Assembly (NCBI GenBank): GCA_003427395.1
Contig: BFEA01000509.1
Coordinates: 197,338 to 225,903, forward strand
DNA length: 28,566 nucleotides
Direction: 5' to 3'
From: Chara braunii
Taxonomy: Eukaryota > Streptophyta > Charophyceae > Charales > Characeae
Shown here: piece by piece, positions 1 to 10,027 of the stretch
Layout of the letters: the number at the start of each line of letters is the position of its first letter
Position numbering within the stretch: position 1 is the first letter of the stretch
Made by a program: the position numbers and the translations under genes
Notes under the pieces: model-generated
The model's database searches: none
What the model was told of the DNA's origin: nothing
The model's input: only the letters and a program-made list of their open reading frames with translations

Positions 1-835
1 TTAGAGAACTAAATAATAATAATAAAAATAAAATAATGATAATAACCACAGAAAAAGGAAAAGAAAGGAAAGGGCTGCGTCCCAAAAATCTCTCTAAGCA
101 TCAGCCTCGCCTGAACCGCGCCCTGAGCTCACACACGAGTCTGAGATTCCATTTTTTTTTTTTTTCTATTTTTTTTTTTTTTCCTTTTCTTTTGTTCTCA
201 CTGTATCTGCCTCTTAACCTGGCCACCGGGGTCCGCGCGGTTCGGACAAGCAGGTCTGGTACAGGTGATATACAAAGGATCTGTAAACCCAGGCCATAAG
301 ACCGTAGTTACGATCCGAAACCCGAATCGGCGCCCCTTTCCTTACGAAGTGACAGGCCGACCGGCGAAAGCCAAAAAAATAGGAAATTTTAGTAGTTATA
401 ACAATAATAATAATAATGATGACGGCAGTTCAAAATCGGAAAGGAAACCATAGCATCACAGCGGCCTGAGGCCACTAGATTTCCTCATACAAAAAGAAAA
501 CGAGTTTTGATTTGACATTTTATTCTCCTTTTTCCAACAGCGATTGCACCTAACCCATAACCATGTAGAGGGGATCTCAGCGCGCGACATAAAAGACCGC
601 GCCAGTCCTTTCACTTCCGCGTCCCAGGGCGAACCCGGCGGCTACCACGGTTACAGGCCGGTTGTGCTCTGCTGTACAACAGGGCGCCGAGCCTGCGTGG
701 ACCAATGGAAGTCCTGTGGCGCACCCCTTTTGCTGAAGGCAATGCCACAGGGACTTGTCCACATCATACTATAGCCCAGGTACCAGGTAGGGACTTGACA
801 CACGGAGGAGGGCCGGGACACCGCGCCCTCCGACA
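1..835 (+). repeat. LTR/U3-like direct repeat, copy 1 (left-truncated by window edge)
   Basis: This stretch matches 20071-20903 base for base from the first nucleotide of the window, with scattered substitutions and small length changes in the T-rich and A-rich runs (roughly 93-95% identical by eye). The match stops abruptly after CCGACA at 835. A terminal CA fits an LTR end, and copy 2 supplies the other end (G8 tract then TG). Short ORFs inside it are not conserved in a coding-like way. It could be the 5' LTR of a composite element whose 3' LTR is copy 2, or a U3/promoter module shared by two elements. No convincing primer-binding site follows 835. Confidence 0.7.
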
Positions 836-893
836 TAATACCAAACCCCCACCCAGCATCCCCGCTGGATCAAAGTTTTGCGACGCGATCCGG

Positions 894-902
894 TATATAA
901 AA
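894..902 (+). promoter_or_regulatory. TATA box-like motif
   Basis: TATATAAAA lies 58 bp past the end of the repeat block and just before a pyrimidine-rich leader and an ORF starting at 1399. This order of TATA, CT-rich tract and ATG is usual for fungal promoters. Copy 2 of the repeat has no TATA at the equivalent place. Confidence 0.5.
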
Positions 903-935
903 CAGCTACAATCGTCGACGTTCTGATTTACTTCC

Positions 936-1340
936 TATGTAGCTTGCGTTGACGTCCGCGCCGCATTCTTGTGCAATTCTTCTAGCGCTCGCTCTCCCTC
1001 TGCGCTCGTCCGCTCTCTTAGCGCTCACCCTTTTCGCTCTGCACTAACCATCTTTCTGCGCTTGGCCTCTCTCATAGCGCTTGTTTTCTTTTTCTGCTTT
1101 CGTCTTCCTTTTTACGGTCACACTCTCCTCCAGCGTTCGTTCTCACTTTGTAATCCGGCCTCCTCTCTTTCCGCCTCGGCGCTAGTTCTCTCTCTTTCTA
1201 GTGCCCTTCTCACTTAATACCTACCTTCCCTCTTAGCGCTCTTCTTTTCTCTTATGCAGTGTACCACAATTCTTCATAGTCGGTGCATTTATAGTCTTGT
1301 TTTTATAAATCTCACTCATATAGTATTCTCAGCCATAGTC
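936..1340 (+). other. Pyrimidine-rich leader
   Basis: About 400 bp dominated by C and T on the plus strand, with repeated GCGCTC/GCTCTC words. It has no coding signal that I trust; the apparent ORF at 969-1217 is Ser/Leu-rich and reflects base composition. It probably is the 5' untranslated leader or R-U5 part of the unit that starts with the repeat at 1-835. A similar CT-rich stretch follows copy 2 of that repeat at 20904-21400, although the two sequences do not align. Confidence 0.4.
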
Positions 1341-1398
1341 CTTGGAGATAGATCCACTGTCTTTTATCCTTTGCTTAACAGCTGCTTCACTTTACATC

Positions 1399-1868
1399 AT
1401 GCCTAAGGCAGGCCGCAGACAGGGTAGAGGAAGGGGAGGAAGGACAGGGAAGGCTAAGGAGGAACCACCAGTTAGGGCATGGCGCGCTTATAGTTCAGAG
1501 GAGGAGGAGGAAGAAGAACCAAGAGGCTACGCGCATCCGAGACCCTATCCACGTTACCCATCATCAGGGTGGTACGAGAAGACTCCATCCCCAGACAGGA
1601 TGGAATACCTTCGCAAAAAAATTGATGTGCGCTATAGTACACCAGTGCTTCTTCTCCACCTTATATCCCTAGAGCGCCTTCCACCCCAGCTGTGAGCAAG
1701 GCCATAGTGCCTGCTCCACCTTCCGCTGCCCCGTGTGCTGTCTCATCACTCCATCATCCCAGTTACTGCATTCTCTTCAACATCTTCTTTCTCCTCTTTC
1801 TTTTCCAACTCGAGCTCATGACTGTCTTTTACGTCTTATACAAGCGAGACTTCTTTTCAGCCTTTTGA
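1399..1868 (+). pseudogene. Gag-like N-terminal ORF, frameshifted
   Basis: ATG at 1399 opens a protein that begins with a basic Arg/Gly-rich stretch (MPKAGRRQGRGRGGRTGKAK). This is followed by a run of seven glutamates and a Tyr/Pro-rich segment. The open frame ends at 1695, but from about 1647 another frame continues with a Pro/Ser-rich stretch to TGA at 1866-1868, so one indel near the A7 run around 1614-1621 is likely. The basic start, low-complexity middle and position about 560 bp after an LTR-like block suggest the start of a Gag, but no capsid or zinc-knuckle domain is visible. It could equally be an unrelated short gene. It lies opposite to the minus-strand element that starts at 3977. 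Confidence 0.35.
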
Positions 1869-2147
1869 ATCTGGTTTTTGGCTCATAAAGTTTTCAATCC
1901 TGTCCACTTCATAGCGTCCCAGGCCTGAGAATTTGGTTTCCTTAAGGCCAGGGATGCAGGTTCCTCGTGAACCAGGCCGCTTGTCGGCTACCAAATAAAA
2001 TTTTAAGAAGAATTTTGTCTGAATGTTTGACTTGTTCAACTGTTGGCCTTTTCACATGGAGGTTACCTCAGCTCTTGTTCAGGCATTTATGCCAAGGATG
2101 ACCCCAGTAACGAGGGTACTCATTCTGTCTGCCATGATGGGAATAGG

Positions 2148-2330
2148 GTATACCAAACCCTCTTTTCTGTTCTCTGATCTGAGTGAAATGTTTCAGCCTC
2201 TCAAACACCTTATGGCAATACCAAACCCTTGTTTCTTTCTTTGGTCTGAGTGAGGCACCTCCTCAACTTCTCAGACAAAAGGGAGGGGATACCAAACCCT
2301 TTTTCTTTTCTCTGGTCTGGGAACTTCAGA
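2148..2330. repeat. Degenerate ~70-bp tandem repeat, three units
   Basis: TACCAAACCC occurs at 2151, 2219 and 2290, spaced 68 and 71 bp. Each is followed by a T-rich stretch and a TCTGRTCTG-like word, so the unit is about 70 bp and degenerate. The same ten bases occur just after the end of repeat copy 1 (838-847). I see no gene here; the stretch 1870-2145 also holds nothing recognisable. Confidence 0.6.
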
Positions 2331-2539
2331 TAAGTATTTGCATACCTGCAAAACCAGCAAGTCCCACAGACAACAACCATGCCCCAGCAAGCAGACCCTC
2401 TGATAACCAGCAGTCACGCATCAATAAATTAAAATAAAACCCATAAATAAAATAATAAATAATAAATAATAATCAATACGTAACAACTCTTCGTACCCAG
2501 GATTTATTGATTGCCTTGTTTTCGGCCCACCACTGATCA

Positions 2540-3460
2540 GGAATGTCAGACGTCCCGTCAGTCTGACATACCTCATTCGGCCCGCCTCAGGCCAGGACTA
2601 GTCAGACCATTTCCCTTGACAGCCCCTTTGACCTGCCTCCAGGTCAGGACCAACCATACCCACTACTCGAGTATGGCAGCCCTTTGACACTCTCGCCAGG
2701 ACACCCAGACTATAGCGGGTCTGGTCACCCTATGACAGTAGACGTCCCGTCGGTCTAGCTGTCCCGAATCCGGATTTGACCACTGCGGTCAGGGACCGGC
2801 TCACCTATCAGTTTTAAGCCAAGGGTGCTGACTACCCCGCCCAAAATTTTAAACGTGGGACCCGGTCTAACCACAGTTCCAGGCTCTGGCTAACCTCACT
2901 GGATTGCATCCTCTGACTGCGGTAGGGTTCCAGCTGACCCCTTTCAGCCTCATAGGCTAGACCCCCGGAGTCTTAGCCTCAGCTGACTACGGAATTCGAC
3001 ACTCGCGTCGGGGACCTGCTGACCCCACCAGATTGCAACCTACTGTGGTAAGGCTCTGGCTGACCCTGACAATCAACGCATCCTTAGGTTAGAGAAGAAA
3101 ACCCCAGACACATAGTCAGACAAGTATATCATAACCCACAAGCAGACTGCCCATGCCCCCATAACAGGACAAACATTTCTCGAGAGACGTCCCTTCGGTC
3201 TCAAGAGGCATTGGACAATAACATGCTAGCCAACACTAAGAGTTTGCAAGAGACCTCCGTTCAGTCACAAGCAAAAACTTTGTGCTAGCCCCAGAGAGGT
3301 CCCTTCCCTCAACTGAGATTTCTTTTTTCAAGAGACGTCCCGTCAGTCTCAAGGAAATACTGAAACTCTGATCTCAGAGAGGTCCCTTCCCTCATCTGAG
3401 TGAAGACAGACCCTTAACCAAGAAGCACGAAGTCCCTCGACTGACCACTCTCAGTCAAGT
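2540..3460. other. Hairpin-rich tract with a recurring 9-nt loop
   Basis: At least seven inverted repeats share a 9-nt loop of the form GTCCCKTCN or close to it. Loops are at 2552-2560, 2744-2752, 3189-3197, 3255-3263, 3299-3307, 3337-3345 and 3382-3390. The stems differ but still pair: for example ATGTCAGAC with GTCTGACAT, GACAG-TAGAC with GTCTA-CTGTC, and CTCAGA-GAG with CTC-TCTGAG. Other hairpins lack the common loop (2630-2645, 2654-2676, 2705-2724, 3439-3456). There is no open frame of note. The tract sits downstream of integrase in the minus-strand element, where a 3' untranslated region would be, so it may be a structured RNA region of that element. Confidence 0.6.
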
Positions 3461-3769
3461 AAAGCTGAAGTTCTTTATGTCTGCCTTTATCTGAATCTCT
3501 TGAAAGGACAACTTAGTCAGAGACACGAAGTCTTTCTGCTTATAGCTTTCAATCAGATAGAACTGAACTTTTTTATGCCCATCACGGTTTCTCTTTGTGA
3601 TAAGAATAATACTGCTTATATCATTTAATGTGCTACAACCATGAGTTTCTCAGACCTTGACACTGTGTCAATGCTCCCAGAACTGTACTCACAGTTACTC
3701 CCCACTCTCAGGATTTGACACTCATGGAACGACTGCAGCGCTGCATCAAGGATATAATCTCATTAACTT

Positions 3770-3885
3770 AGTTGCTTGCTGAAATAGACAATGGAATGAC
3801 TTGCTGAAAACTGGAATATTGAAACTGAGATGCTGAAACTGAAATACTGAAACTTGAAATACTGAAATTTGAAATGTTGAATTGA
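3770..3885. repeat. Degenerate CTGAAA-type short tandem repeat
   Basis: Words such as TGCTGAAA, ATACTGAAA and CTTGAAAT recur every 8 to 16 bp. This is a decayed simple repeat just downstream of the integrase end and is non-coding. Confidence 0.65.
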
Positions 3886-3976
3886 CTATCCAATAATTAT
3901 CATTGTCTACTAATAACTGAGCCTCACTGTCTCAGTGCCTTACTGTACTCTTTCTCAGTCCTCTATGACCGTTCTC

Positions 3977-5484
3977 TTACTTGGATGGTTGACTTCTCTT
4001 TCCTCTCTTTGGAGTCACTGTAGGGATCAAGTCAGGGTCTCTAAAGATGAACTTACGAAGTCTTGACCCTGATACCATGTCATGAACCCTGGATCCATCC
4101 ATTTCTGAGATCTCATAAACTTTGCCTTCTGCCTCTCCTATGATTCTGTAAGGACCAAACCATCTAGGCTCCAACTTTTTAGTCCATTTTGTCTCAAGGG
4201 GACTGTCAAACAGAAGGACAACATCTCGTATCTTCAATTTCTCTTTTCTTATATCTCTTTTTTTGTTCCATCTTTCTTGATCTGATAGTCTGCTGGATAC
4301 CATTCTCTCTGCTGCATTCATCACTGTCTGATCAACTTCAGATATCTGCCTCATTCTGATCTGCAGGAGTTATGAAATAAAATAATCTCTGTCACTTTCT
4401 TGACTTGACCATGTCTTGACAATACTTTCAATAGGCAATGTAGCATAACGGCCATACCACAGTGTAAAAGGTGCATAACCAGTAGTTCTCTTGACTGTGA
4501 TATTATCAGCATATACAATAGCTCTTAACACCTTTAGCCAGTTACTGAGTTTCCCTTCACACCACTTGGCCAATGAATCTTTCAGAGTTCTGTGGCCTCT
4601 TTCCACAGGAGCATTCGCTTGAGGATGGTAAGTAGTTACATATCGAATTCTGACTCCCAATCTGAGTGTAATTCTTCTGACAACCTCATTTCTGAATTAT
4701 GATCCTCTGTCTGAGACGAATTCTCTGATAAAAGATACCTAAGATAAACTTCCTCTATCCAATCAACCGCTTGTTCGACTGTCTTCCTTTTTAGAGTTTT
4801 TGCCTCAACGTATCCAGAGAAATTATCTCTCATGTTTAATATGTATCTCATCCCACCCTTGCCTGGAGGCATAGTGATGAGATCCAGATGAACTCTACTA
4901 CCTGACTCTACCAGGATTGTAGGGAATAGGGCCTCAATCATCCTGGTTGTAGACCTCTTCTGACATAAAACACATGATTTATAGAATCTGAAAATCATGT
5001 TTCTCATGCCAGGCCAGAAGTAGAGTTTGACAGTTTTGGAGTAGGTAGCTTCAACAGCCCTGTGGTCACCGACAACCCCCTCATGTAGAGCAACGATTAT
5101 CTCTAACTACCTCTCTCTACCACAGACCACTCTTAGTGGAGGTAGGCCTCCCTTATCATCCACAAAGAGGTGTCCCATTTTTAGCCTGAATTTTTTCCTT
5201 GAATCTTTACTATAATATTCTTTTAGCTGTTCCCTTTCCATCTTTCTGTCAATCCCTTGATAATTTTCATCATATTCTTCAAAGAAGAAAAATATCTCTT
5301 CTTCCTTCTTTTCACTCTCTTCTTCTTCCTTTGAACCTGAACTTTCCCCAATCTCATGAGCAGCCACTGTTGCAGCATTGACTTTAGCATACCAATCGTT
5401 CGGCTCATCTTCTTCCTCTTTTCCAAGAATCGATTCATAAATGTATGCACTTGGGATTTCTCCCCAACTGTCTCTCTCTTCATG
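3977..5484 (-). pseudogene. Ty3/gypsy integrase with GPY/F C-terminal module
   Basis: Integrase joins retroelement cDNA to the host chromosome. The N-terminal HHCC zinc finger is visible: histidines in LHEGVVGDH near 5050-5075 and CVLC near 4966-4977. The DDE core follows: Asp in HLDLITMP, Asp in VSDRGS, Glu in NAPVERGH. The C-terminus carries a GPY/F motif (RWFGPYRI) about 60 residues before the end, and no chromodomain is visible. Breaks are an in-frame TAG at 5107-5109, a frameshift near 4725-4735, and in-frame TAAs at 4697-4699 and 4370-4372. Upstream (5110-5484) is a charged Glu/Lys-rich linker after RNase H, itself frameshifted by a 43-bp-period duplication. Confidence 0.85.
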
Positions 5485-5553
5485 TCATAGACTCCACCGG
5501 TATGAGCCATCTGTCTCTCTCTTCATGCCATAGACTCCAACTGTAACATAGGC
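5468..5553. repeat. Direct duplication with 43-bp period in the RNase H-integrase linker
   Basis: CTGTCTCTCTCTTCATG and the next dozen bases occur at 5468-5496 and again at 5511-5539, with one difference. The 43-bp offset is not a multiple of three, so the duplication shifts the pol reading frame. The encoded words VYGMKRET and VYDMKRET appear in two frames on the minus strand. Confidence 0.8.
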
Positions 5554-7249
5554 AGATTCTTCAATTATTCCATTCACATCTTCTTCTTCCTCCCGCCACC
5601 CAATCCGGCTTAAGCCATCCGCTCTGTTCTTCTCTGTGGGAATCTTTTCCAATTCAAAATCATATGTCCAGATGAAAGCGATCCACCTGCTAACTGTTGG
5701 ATCTACCTGTTGGTGTTTTTTAATGGCACCTATCACAACAGCTGCATCAGTCCTCAGAATGAAATCTCCTTCCCAAAACGTAGTGCCTAAAGCATCTGAG
5801 GCTATGGATGATTGACAGTAGCTCTTTCCTGAATTGGGTGTAGCCTCTTTCAGTAGAATTGAGAGTTCTGTTTTGAAATCTTAGAGGTCTTTCTCTCCCA
5901 TTTTCATCTTTCTGAATAAGTACTTTACCCAGAGCAATTGGTCCTCCATCTGCCTCAATGATGAAAGGTCTTGTCTCCTCATCATCATAATAAAGTACCC
6001 CCAACACTACTCCACTATCTCTTAGTTTTTCTTGCAATGTTTCTGCTGCAGCTTGTATTTTATCATTCCATGCTAAGTTAGCCCCTTGTCTTACCATTTC
6101 TCTCAGAGGTTCTGCAAGGGCAGCAAAATGAGGAATAAAAATCCTCCAGAATCCGCAGACTCCCAAGAAGCTCCTGACATCTGTCACTCTCTTGAGAGGC
6201 AGAGGCCAATTCAAGATTTTGTCTATCTTCTTGGGATCTGGACTCCTACCCTTGGAGAAGCATATGAAGCCCAAGATTATCACTTCTGGCTGGAAGAGAA
6301 GGGACTTTGGTCCACTCGCAGTCAGATTATACTTCTGAAGTCTCTCTAGGACCATCTTTACTCCTTCAGCATGTTCCCAGACAAACTTTCTGACTCCCCC
6401 TGCGACCAAAGTTTCATCTCTTATCAAGGGTCCTTTTACAGGATTATCATCAATGCAGGGACTGGTTATTTCAGGGGAAATATCATGCATGACTTTGATC
6501 ATATCCCTTTGAACCACTGCCACTCCGTTAGTCCAGCCCTGAGTGCCACACACATCTGAACAAACCCCCTTGACGTGTGCATGGTAGTCATGGGTCGGCT
6601 AGTGGGATCAATAGGGAACTGATCATAGCCAGAATACAGGTCAACTAGAGAATAAATGCATCGACCAGCAAAAAATTAAGCGAGGAGATCAGCATTAGGA
6701 AGACTACCTGCATCACGTACTGTCACAGAATTGAGCTTATGAAGATTCTATATCCACCTTAGTCCGCCCCCTGGTTTCCAGAAACAAAACCAGTGATTAA
6801 CATACGGTCCATCAGCAGGTTCAGCAACATTGGATGCAATATTCTTGTCAAGGTACTTTACTGCTTCCGCTTCTTCCTTTAGGGCATACTTGGTTGGTCT
6901 ATCATTCCATGGAACATGATCAACTGTCCAAATCTTGGTCATCTTGATCATGTCCACGTCCAACCGACCTCTCTCCTCATCATTAAAGGAGAAAGCACCA
7001 GAGAATTTCTGACACATCTTGAAGATATATTCTTTCTCTTTAGGCAGGATAAACTGATCCGAGCCTATCTTCATTGTGTCAAACCTTTCTTTGATGACCC
7101 TATTCTCTAGTTTTGCTGATTCCCTCAATGCTCTTATAATTTGTCTTTCCTTTTCCAATGTTTCATCATAATCTTTCTCTATTAAGACTGCCACTGGGTT
7201 TTTCTTCACCCCCTTGGGCTTGTATTTTCTTTTCGACCAAGTGACTATT
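5485..7249 (-). pseudogene. Ty3/gypsy reverse transcriptase and RNase H
   Basis: RT copies the element RNA and RNase H removes the RNA strand. Recognisable RT pieces are the entry segment ending WFCFWKPGGGLRWI, the first catalytic Asp in VDLYSGYDQ near 6640, and the second motif at 6446-6457. That motif reads CIDD where the family normally has a Tyr-X-Asp-Asp box. The connection and RNase H follow (FIIEADGG with an Asp, then LNSTERGY...FRKELL with a Glu), and the domain ends in ADGLSR. Breaks are TAG at 6748-6750, TAA at 6676-6678, a one-base shift near 6540-6555, and another near 5740-5755 in the RNase H. It joins the protease frame through a shift near 7250. The copy cannot make a working enzyme as read. 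Confidence 0.85.
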
Positions 7250-8290
7250 TTCCTAAAAAAGGGTGAGTCGATGCAAATCTCAATTCCATCTTCCCCCCCT
7301 TAGCAGTTTCTAAAACTTTTTTGAAGGCTTCAATTTGCCCGTCCTCATCTTCGGGTTTACCAAGGGCTTTCATCATTTTCGAAACTTGATTGATTCCCAT
7401 CGAAATCTCTTCTTTTGCTTCTCGTTTTCCTTCCTCCTTTAGCCTCCTAACCCTTTCAGCAGATTCCTCCCTCCTGATTGAATTAGCAGATAGTTGATGC
7501 TTGGAGTCATTTTTCGTACCGACCATAAAGGTTTGTTCTTGGGCAGTCTCGGGATCCTGTAGACTGATCCAAGATGACCCCTCATGACTGAAAAATTGGA
7601 CCGCCTCCATCCTATGTAAGAATGGGGTTCCCAAGATACAGTCATCATCCAAATCCGGTACTACAAAACCTAGTAACTCCACAGTCATTGTCCCGACCTT
7701 GATAGACAAATTATCAATAAATCCTGCCACAAACATCTCTCCTGCAATATTACTCAGTACATTTTGTGCAGGTCTGTCAATTGATAAATTACAAACTTTC
7801 ATCGTTCTTCGTAAAGAAAGTATCATCTGTGCCCCAGAATCTACTAGGGCTAAAATCTTCATTTGATTAATGCGAATTGTAAGATGCCCACAACCCCTGG
7901 TTGCAAATCTCATCTTGCAACCTGGAAGTGATCTATTCACTTGGTTGGGAAAGACTGACCTCAAATAATTAACTTCTATCTTGTTTTTCTCAATTAACCT
8001 CTTCAACTCTTCTCTCAGTTTGGGTGCTAGTGTCATTGCTTCCTTGAAAGACAGTGTCACTTCCGTTTCTTCCAGCATCTTAGCAATTACATCAGAAATC
8101 ACAGTCCCATCATCCAAATCACTCTTGAGAACAAATTTTCTCTTTTTCTCCTGTTCGTTCTTTTCCTGTGAACGTTCCGGTTCAAGATCATCAAGGATGT
8201 CGATAAGTGATTCCGCAACCTTTTTTTTTTTTTTTTTTCTTCTATCATTTAAGGTGTCATACGGGTTTGGTGATTCCTTATTTCACCTAC
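7245..8290 (-). pseudogene. Retropepsin-like aspartic protease (pol N-terminus)
   Basis: This region releases the mature Gag and Pol proteins. The catalytic LVDSGAQ motif lies near 7828-7848, a hydrophobic-hydrophobic-Gly segment follows (ELLGFVVPDLDDDCILGTPF), and a helical LSFKEAMTLAPKLREELKRL segment precedes it. The open frame extends upstream of the TTG at 8117 through an A18 tract (T18 at 8221-8238 on the plus strand) to NPYDTLNDRRKK around 8265. There it should join Gag, which ends in a different frame at 8249. The end of the ORF (7245) follows a T6/A4 region, where a one-base shift would lead into the RT frame. The A18 run and these homopolymers are likely places for assembly or sequencing errors as well as real decay. 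Confidence 0.8.
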
Positions 8291-9697
8291 CCTGACACTA
8301 GGTTCCATGATAAGCTCTGGGGGTAGATCACCATGGAATGACATCATGTTAGCCAAGAGATGAGCCTTTTCATTGGAAGAGGACTCTACTAATCCAGAAG
8401 GGTTCTGAAAAGTAGGGTTCCCTCCCAGTGGAGACTCACTTGTTGATGCCTCGCTAGACTCACATTTTGTCAGTATTAAGGACTGCAGAGGCAACTTAAT
8501 AGTGGTATAAGGGTCACTTGCCCTTTGTACTAGATCATTAGGCAAGTCTCCAATGAGGAAATGAACACTCATATTGACCTTTTTTTTTTTTTTAATCTTC
8601 ATCTTTTCATCATGTTTAAGAGCAAGAAGTCTCATACCTCCCGGATGTCTGGGGTCCAACTTGTTCCATGAGCTATCACAGACATGACCCATTGCATCTT
8701 TCTTTGCCACCCCACTCCTTACATCCTCCTCAAGTGGTTTGCAGTAGGTAGTGGTATGTCCACTTTCGCCACAATAGTAGCAAATAAAACTCCTCTTAGG
8801 ACGCTCATCATATTTCTTTCTCTCTCTGTTTCCTCCATCACCATTCTTCTCATTCCTTTTGGTTCTGGACGAATGCCCCTTCTTACCATGATTTTCGTTG
8901 TCATCATCATCGTTGTCATCTTCCTCAATTTCAACCTTTTTTTTTCCCCTGTCATCTACAGCATGCGTTGCAGGCCTCACTTTCTGAAGAATATTCTCAG
9001 TAGTTAGATTGCTTCCTCTATTCATTCCATTTTCAGTCTCCCAATCCTTGGCCAAAGTACTGATCTGATCCAGTGACCATTTCTTATGGGAGACAGTAGG
9101 TAGAGTTCTTATGATTGCAACCATTCCATCCCATCTGAGAGGATAATGCTAAGCTTGATTAAGGACTGCTTGCCTTTCAGTGTCAGTAAAATTTGTCAAA
9201 AATATATGGCATCTCTGAGCTTCATCCAAATATGAGATTCTTCTTGCTGTTCGGATGAAGGTCTGAAGAAAAACATTCAAAGTGTCATATTTAACTCTTC
9301 TGATGTTAAGTAAGTCCTTAGTTGTGGTTGAAACTGAATCTTTCTCAAATTCCATTTTTAGTCTCTCCTTGACTTCTTCCCAAGTAGTAGCACCTTCCAT
9401 TCGTTCCTGAACTGTCAGTCTCGAGTCAGTGTCACAATAAGATAGAAGATGCTTAAGCCGTTGCTTATCTGTCCAGCCATAACTGATTCCAAATAATTCA
9501 TACTCATCCAAAAAGTCATTAACCTGAGGTCCTCTGAAGCAGGGAATTCTCTCATCTGGCCTCTTTGCTCTTGCAATGTCTGACCCTCCTTTTATAGTAT
9601 AAACTCTCTCGACCAGTTCCCGTATAACCCCAACGAAGGCCTCTTCATTTGTCTCTGCAGATGTACTTGGTCTTGCTCGCCCTGCCATCTTGACCAT
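8249..9697 (-). pseudogene. Gag polyprotein with CCHC zinc knuckle, one in-frame amber stop
   Basis: Gag forms the particle and binds element RNA. The N-terminal half (9697-9152) is a retrotransposon Gag capsid-type helical domain with FRGPQVNDFLDEYE, GWTD and LKMEFEKD segments. The same segments align with the second Gag at 24732-25817. TAG at 9149-9151 interrupts it, and the same frame continues with HYPLRWDG and further helices. A Lys/Asp/Asn-rich linker comes next, then one CX2CX4HX4C knuckle (CYYCGESGHTTTYC) at 8741-8782. ATG is at 9697 or 9688. Y2 ends 60 nt upstream. The ORF stops at 8249, just before the A18 tract, and a frameshift near 8265-8290 separates it from protease. Confidence 0.85.
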
Positions 9698-9757
9698 AGA
9701 CTTTTTTCAGATATCTCCTTCTCTTTCTGTCACCCTTATCCTTTTCTTCTCTGCTCT

Positions 9758-10024
9758 TCAATCTCTCACTCTTCTCGAAAGAGATACAAGCTCGTTTCTC
9801 TCTTCTCTTGTCTGTTCTACCCCCTGAGAGTTTTGTACATATAAGGTATACACAATAATGGATTGAGTAGTGATAAAAGGCAGTGCAATCCTTCCCAGCC
9901 TTCCAATGTAATCTTCAATCAACTCTCTCTCATCATCCCTACTCAGTCTTCTGTTATACCCCTTTATAGTACCCCGAATCATAAAATATCGGGTCAGGTC
10001 TATAATCTCATAATCAAATTGCAT
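9758..10024 (-). CDS. Family Y small ORF, copy 2
   Basis: An 88-aa ORF that I do not recognise. It is a paralogue of the ORF just upstream (10028-10318). Shared positions run the whole length: IxGT near the start, N-R-L-S, an acidic DE pair, R-x-AL, a beta-like stretch ending in Y-x-L-x-V, and a C-terminal E-R-x-x-L-x-x-R-R helix. ATG at 10024 lies 3 nt after the TAA of Y1 (TAA ACG ATG), which suggests a translationally coupled unit. The frame is intact, unlike gag-pol. No membrane segment or signal peptide is visible. It could be a small structural or RNA-binding protein of the element, but that is a guess. Confidence 0.6.
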   Translation of the reverse strand: MQFDYEIIDLTRYFMIRGTIKGYNRRLSRDDERELIEDYIGRLGRIALPFITTQSIIVYTLYVQNSQGVEQTREERNELVSLSRRVRD

Positions 10025-10027
10025 CGT

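Noticed and set aside
544-926. Overlapping ORFs of 60-76 aa on both strands inside the repeat, partly present in both copies
   Set aside because: Differences between the two copies do not favour synonymous positions, both strands are open at once, and the region has LTR-like ends.
2540-3400. CRISPR-like array, because a short word recurs between different sequences
   Set aside because: Spacing is irregular, the repeated part is a hairpin loop with variable stems, and the setting is eukaryotic retroelement DNA.
2500-3600. tRNA or rRNA genes in the structured tract
   Set aside because: No cloverleaf with A and B box sequences or rRNA motif could be recognised.
3977-4354. Chromodomain at the integrase C-terminus
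   Set aside because: After the GPY/F module only a short basic tail remains, with no aromatic-cage pattern or room for a chromodomain.
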